A stretch of DNA of 64,000 nt from Cryobacterium sp. Y57. GTDB taxonomy: Bacteria > Actinomycetota > Actinomycetes > Actinomycetales > Microbacteriaceae. Below, piece after piece: positions 60,432 to 64,000 of the stretch. The position numbers were made by a program, and so were the translations under genes. The DNA lies in assembly GCF_002929505.1 (NCBI RefSeq), contig NZ_PJJL01000072.1, forward strand, positions 248,001 to 312,000, in the 5' to 3' direction. The notes under the pieces were generated by a model. The model did no database searches. It saw only the letters and a list, made by a program, of their open reading frames with translations, and was not told where the DNA came from. Position 1 is the stretch's first letter; the number at the start of each line of letters is the position of its first letter.

Positions 60432-60524
60432 CGCGGCACTCGGTAGAGATGCTGGCACCCCTACCGCAGAGTGCCGCGGTCGCTGGCGGGTGCCGCCATC
60501 GCTGGGGAGTGCCGCCAGAAGCGG
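60432..60524. repeat. Hairpin plus 19-base GTGCCGC repeats
   Basis: GCGGCACTC (60432-60440) pairs with GAGTGCCGC (60468-60476), with a further GGTA/TACC pair inside. From 60470 two and a half 19-base units follow (60470, 60489, 60508), each starting GTGCCGC. The element lies between convergent genes, where it may terminate transcription. Confidence 0.6.
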
Positions 60525-60562
60525 ATGCCGCGAGTAGGCGATATCCGCTCGCCTGCGGCCGC

Positions 60563-61978
60563 TCAGCCCGCGTGTGCCGCCCGAATATGCGCCGCGAACA
60601 TGCGCCCGCTGTCTTTCACCGTGCGCTCGAGGGTGTCGTAGTCGACCCGCACGATGCCGAAGCGCTTCTCGTAGCCATAGGACCACTCGAAGTTGTCGAG
60701 CAGCGACCAGACGAAGTATCCGCGCACGTCGGCGCCGGCCGCGATGGCCTCACCCACCTTGTTGATGTGCGCCACGATGTACTCCGTGCGCTCGGCGTCG
60801 TGCACGACGCCATCGACGCCCACCACATCGTCGTAGGCGGCGCCGTTCTCGGTGACATAGAGCGGCGGGAGCCGGTCGTACTCCGTGCCGAGCCGCACGA
60901 GCAGCAAGCGCAGGCCGTCGGGGTTGACCTCCCAGTCCATTGCGGTGCGTGGCAGTCCGCGGCTGGGAAAGCTGATGTACTCCGAGCCGACCCACGGCGA
61001 CCCGACCGAACGCGCGGCGCCGCCGGCGTGCGAGTCGTTCGCCGAGGCAGCTGCGTGCCCGCTCACGAGGTCGTCGTGATAGTGGTTGACGCCGAGAAAA
61101 TCGAGCGGAGCGGCGATGATCTCGAGGTCGTCCGAGTGGATGACCTCGGCCAGGCCGAACGGCTCGAGGTCGCGCAGGGTGTCCTCGGGGTAAGCGCCAT
61201 GCAGCAGAGGGTCGAGAAAGATGCGGTTGGCCAGCGAGTCGAGCCGCCGGGCCGCCTCAATGTCGACCGGGTCGGTGGCATCGCGCGGCACGGCGTTGGT
61301 GAGGTTGAGCGTGATCCCGAGGTTCTGGGCGCCCGCTGAGCGCAGCGCGTTGACCGCGAGCCCGTGCGCGAGATGCTGGTGGTGCACGGCAGCGATCGCC
61401 GCCCGACCGTTCCGGCGGCCCGGCGCGTGCACGCCCGATCCGTAGCCGAGCAGGGAGGAGCAGAACGGTTCGTTGAAGGTGGTCCAATGGGTGACTCGAT
61501 CGCCGAGCGCGGAGTAGACATCCGTTGCGTAGTCGACGAAACGGTAGGCGGTGTCGCGGTTGGCCCAGCCACCCTTCTCCTCCAGCGCCTGCGGCAGGTC
61601 CCAGTGATACAGGGTTAGCCAGGGCAGAATACCCACGCCGAGCAGTTCGTCGACGAGCCGGGAATAGAAGTCGAGCCCTTCTGGGTTCACGGCGCGGTCG
61701 CCCGGACGCACCCGCGCCCAACTGGTGGAGAAACGGTAGGAGTCGAGGCCGAGTGAGGCCATAAGGGTCACGTCGGCGGGCATCCGGTGGTAATGATCCA
61801 CGGCGGTTTCCAAATCGTCGCCCCCCGCGATGGCGCCCGGAACCTGCGCGAAGGCGTCCCAGATTGAGTCTTCCTTGCCGCCGGCATGGCCGGCGCCCTC
61901 GATCTGCGCGGCGGCCGTCGCCGACCCCCAGAGAAATCCGTGCGGCCAGGGGAACGGTGTGGGTGCGGTCTGCGACAT
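60563..61978 (-). CDS. Beta-glucosidase, glycoside hydrolase family 1
   Basis: A 471-residue cytosolic GH1 enzyme hydrolysing beta-glucosides such as cellobiose. Signatures are FLWGSATAAAQIEGA, acid/base E170 in TTFNEP, and nucleophile E377 in YVTENGAAYDD. The end FVWSLLDNFEWSYGYEKRFGIVRVDY is canonical. A short Ala/His/Ser insertion (about 307-322) is unusual. TAGCGT lies six bases before the ATG on the minus strand. No transporter gene accompanies it. Confidence 0.96.
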   Translation of the reverse strand: MSQTAPTPFPWPHGFLWGSATAAAQIEGAGHAGGKEDSIWDAFAQVPGAIAGGDDLETAVDHYHRMPADVTLMASLGLDSYRFSTSWARVRPGDRAVNPEGLDFYSRLVDELLGVGILPWLTLYHWDLPQALEEKGGWANRDTAYRFVDYATDVYSALGDRVTHWTTFNEPFCSSLLGYGSGVHAPGRRNGRAAIAAVHHQHLAHGLAVNALRSAGAQNLGITLNLTNAVPRDATDPVDIEAARRLDSLANRIFLDPLLHGAYPEDTLRDLEPFGLAEVIHSDDLEIIAAPLDFLGVNHYHDDLVSGHAAASANDSHAGGAARSVGSPWVGSEYISFPSRGLPRTAMDWEVNPDGLRLLLVRLGTEYDRLPPLYVTENGAAYDDVVGVDGVVHDAERTEYIVAHINKVGEAIAAGADVRGYFVWSLLDNFEWSYGYEKRFGIVRVDYDTLERTVKDSGRMFAAHIRAAHAG

Positions 61979-62171
61979 GACGTCACGCTACCCTGCCGCG
62001 CGGCCTCCGACCAACGTTGTGGGCCTTCCCGGCCAAGCCCGCGTACCTCGGTGCGAACATTCGGTCGAAACGGGCCTGCACTCGGGTGGAACTGGAATTC
62101 TTGCCATATATCTCCGCAGTTGTGCACGCGGCGTCCAGAACTCTGATAAGCGGCGCAGCTAAGCTCGAATC

Positions 62172-62309
62172 ATGCTGCAGAACAACGAACCCACGGAGGC
62201 CGACCAACGGCGTCTCCGCCGCCGGTTTTTGATCGGCGTCATCATCGTCGGAGTGATCGTCGCCCTCGCGGCGATCGGGCTCTATCTGACTGCCGCCTTC
62301 AATGCTTAG
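62172..62309 (+). CDS. 45-residue single-pass membrane protein
   Basis: ATG 62172 to TAG 62309 encodes an acidic-then-basic N-terminus (MLQNNEPTEADQRRLRRRF) followed by one hydrophobic helix (LIGVIIVGVIVALAAIGLYLTAAF) and a two-residue tail. TAAGCT lies exactly six bases before the ATG, the same spacing as many established genes here, which supports it as real. Arginines before the helix predict the N-terminus inside. Function unknown; it directly precedes the amidase-domain gene. Confidence 0.65.
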   Translation: MLQNNEPTEADQRRLRRRFLIGVIIVGVIVALAAIGLYLTAAFNA

Positions 62310-62348
62310 GCAGTCCACCATTCCCAAAAAAATCGAAGTGAGTGCACA

Positions 62349-63059
62349 GTGCAGCTAACCCGGTGGCAGCTACTCGGCCTCACGGCGGCCGTCGGAGCCG
62401 TGCTTGCCGTCGGCGCGACGGCGCTCGTCGTGCAGGCCCTTGAGGGTTCCGCGGACTCTGCGCAGACCGCGCCGACAACGGATGCCGCCTCTCCCGTCGC
62501 AACAAAACAACCGGCTCGCCCCACCCCCACCGAGTCTGCTGTTGCGGCGCCGGTCGCGGCAACACCGGCTGTAGGCGCCGCCGTAACGGCCCAGCTGGAC
62601 TACCTTCTCACGCACTGGAAGCTCGAAAACTACAACTCCGCAGAGTGGGGAGTGCTCGGCGAGAATGACTGCGTCAACTTCGCCAGCCAGGCCATGATCG
62701 CCCGCGGCTGGACCATGGACGCTGTCTGGTCGAGTCCGAAGAACGGCAACGCGTACGACTCCACAGCGGCCTGGCGCAGCTCAACCGCCTTCATGAAGTA
62801 CATCGCGGCGACCGGCAAGGCCGTAGCCCTGACCGATCAGCAGCGCGACCAGGTCAAGGTCGGCGATATCGCGCAATTCGACTGGGACAACACCGGCGAC
62901 CGCGACCACACCGGGATCGTCACCAAGGTCGAGAAGGTCGGCGACACGGTTTCGATCTTCTTTGCCGGGCACACCTTAGATTCCGACTACCGCTCGGTCG
63001 ACACGGCGATCACCGTGGATCACCCGGGCGGCACTGCGTACTACTGGAGTGTTCCCTAG
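62349..63059 (+). CDS. Secreted amidase-domain (Amidase_6-like) protein
   Basis: A 236-residue exported protein: signal/anchor helix at residues 6-30, a Thr/Pro/Ala linker to about 75, then a cysteine-peptidase-like amidase domain with [28 protein letters not shown] (Cys in NDCVNFASQ), a [23 protein letters not shown] histidine segment and HTLDSDYRS. Family members are linked to peptidoglycan or peptide-amide hydrolysis. GTG 62349 has no strong ribosome site. Its TAG shares CTAG with the stop codon of the convergent phosphoglucomutase. Confidence 0.87.
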   Translation: MQLTRWQLLGLTAAVGAVLAVGATALVVQALEGSADSAQTAPTTDAASPVATKQPARPTPTESAVAAPVAATPAVGAAVTAQLDYLLTHWKLENYNSAEWGVLGENDCVNFASQAMIARGWTMDAVWSSPKNGNAYDSTAAWRSSTAFMKYIAATGKAVALTDQQRDQVKVGDIAQFDWDNTGDRDHTGIVTKVEKVGDTVSIFFAGHTLDSDYRSVDTAITVDHPGGTAYYWSVP

Positions 63060-64000
63060 GCGATCGCGTCGTCGACTATGGCTTTGGCCTCGGCCTGCAC
63101 CATGGCCAGGTGCTCCGGGCCGAGGAAGGACTCGGCGTAGATCTTATAGACGTCTTCGGTGCCGCTCGGCCGGGCTGCGAACCAGGCGTTCTCGGTCGTC
63201 ACCTTGACGCCGCCGATGGCAGCGCCGTTGCCCGGGGTGACACTGAACGCGCCGGTGATCTTCTCGCCGGCGAGCTCGGTGGCCGTGATCATCGAGCCGT
63301 CGAGCTTGGCCAGGGCGGCCTTCTGGGCGGGCGTGGCCGCGGCATCCACTCGGGCATACGAGGGCGCGCCGAAGTGCTCGGTCAGTTCCGCGTAGCGCTG
63401 GCTTGGGGTCTTGCCGGTCACCGCGAGAATCTCAGAGGCGAGCAGGGCTAGCAGAATGCCGTCCTTATCGGTGGTCCAGACGGTGCCGTCGAAGCGCACG
63501 AAACTCGCTCCGGCGCTCTCTTCGCCGCCGAAGGCGACGGAACCGTCGATGAGGCCGGGGACGAACCATTTGAAACCAACGGGCACCTCCCACAGGTCGC
63601 GGCCGAGAAAGCCGGTCACCCGGTCGATCATCGTCGACGAGACGAGGGTCTTACCGACCGCGGCGTCGGGCTTCCAGCCTTCGCGGTGGCTGTACAGGTA
63701 GTCGATGGCGACGGCCAGAAAGTGGTTCGGGTTCATCAGGCCACCGTCGGGCGTCACGATGCCGTGCCGGTCGGCGTCAGCGTCGTTGCCGGTGAGAATG
63801 TCGTACTCATCCTTGTGGGCGACAACGGATGCCATCACCGACGCACTCGAGGGATCCATCCGGATCTTCTCGTCCCAATCCAGGGTCATGAAGCGCCAGG
63901 TCGGGTCGACTTTCGGGTTGACCACGACCAAGTCGATCTCATAGCGGTCACGGATGGCGCCCCAATAGCCCACGCTCGCGCCGCCGAGCGGGTCGGCCCC
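63056..64000 (-). CDS. pgm: Phosphoglucomutase, C-terminal part (5' end outside the window)
   Basis: Interconverts glucose 1-phosphate and glucose 6-phosphate. The visible 314 residues begin in frame at the window edge with [13 protein letters not shown]. They include the metal loop [12 protein letters not shown], the sugar-binding loop [11 protein letters not shown], the segment [14 protein letters not shown], and the phosphate-binding C-terminal loop [17 protein letters not shown]. The catalytic serine loop lies beyond 64000. This is the alpha-D-glucose-specific type. Confidence 0.95.
   Translation of the reverse strand, partial: GADPLGGASVGYWGAIRDRYEIDLVVVNPKVDPTWRFMTLDWDEKIRMDPSSASVMASVVAHKDEYDILTGNDADADRHGIVTPDGGLMNPNHFLAVAIDYLYSHREGWKPDAAVGKTLVSSTMIDRVTGFLGRDLWEVPVGFKWFVPGLIDGSVAFGGEESAGASFVRFDGTVWTTDKDGILLALLASEILAVTGKTPSQRYAELTEHFGAPSYARVDAAATPAQKAALAKLDGSMITATELAGEKITGAFSVTPGNGAAIGGVKVTTENAWFAARPSGTEDVYKIYAESFLGPEHLAMVQAEAKAIVDDAIA

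Overview
The window is high-GC, densely coded DNA from an actinobacterium. Gene content (complete coproporphyrin-type haem cluster, fused oleBC, PutA, actinobacterial ferrochelatase cysteines), the frequent GCATCCG-type codon context and the promoter style point to Microbacteriaceae (Cryobacterium/Salinibacterium-like). That placement is inference; no rRNA gene is present to settle it. I saw no tRNA, rRNA, CRISPR array or intact prophage.

Layout. 0-12.6 kb: a zinc alcohol dehydrogenase converges on hemA; hemA diverges from hemE-hemY, and after three small membrane-protein genes come hemQ-hemH-hemC-hemD-hemB-hemL. Together these cover glutamyl-tRNA to haem b by the coproporphyrin route. 12.7-20.9 kb: a PH-like small protein, a giant secreted propeller/LamG/PKD protein, TrhO, a PEBP-like protein, an esterase and a hotdog thioesterase. 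20.9-29.1 kb: an accessory, partly decayed zone with an IS3 orfA relic, a cyanase operon (cynT-cynS with divergent cynR), an SDR relic, an internally deleted CDF transporter, an arsR-quinone reductase pair, VOC and SRPBCC genes, and a 5'-truncated 5'-nucleotidase. 29.1-33.8 kb: a LysR regulator divergent from putA. 33.9-38.8 kb: oleA-oleBC-oleD, a complete long-chain olefin pathway with translational coupling at each junction.

38.8-44.5 kb: two paralogous small GntR regulators flanking a membrane protein, an orphan FetB-like permease, and an Lrp regulator divergent from ddaH-rocD (arginine/ornithine catabolism). 44.6-50.9 kb: an acetyl-xylan-esterase-like hydrolase, lldD with its GntR regulator, a dienelactone hydrolase, an orphan sugar-type binding protein and a 2-hydroxyacid dehydrogenase. 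51-57.1 kb: a secreted subtilase, a POT peptide transporter (a plausible protein-to-peptide supply pair) and a marR-MFS exporter operon. 57.1-64 kb: a monoglyceride-lipase-like enzyme, lipoate ligase, GNAT, an orphan beta-class DNA methyltransferase, GH1 beta-glucosidase, a 45-residue membrane protein, a secreted amidase-domain protein, and the C-terminal part of phosphoglucomutase running off the right edge.

The most general observation is regulatory. About twenty genes on both strands carry an xAxxxT hexamer (mostly TAxxxT) exactly 6 or 7 bases before the start codon and lack a Shine-Dalgarno sequence, as expected for leaderless transcripts. The pattern also helps choose starts. Other points worth attention are an apparent ATC start on the binding-protein gene, a diverged dehydrogenase relic 2,890 bp from its intact copy with the subtilase gene between them, the deleted CDF transporter, and the GntR-membrane protein-GntR module.
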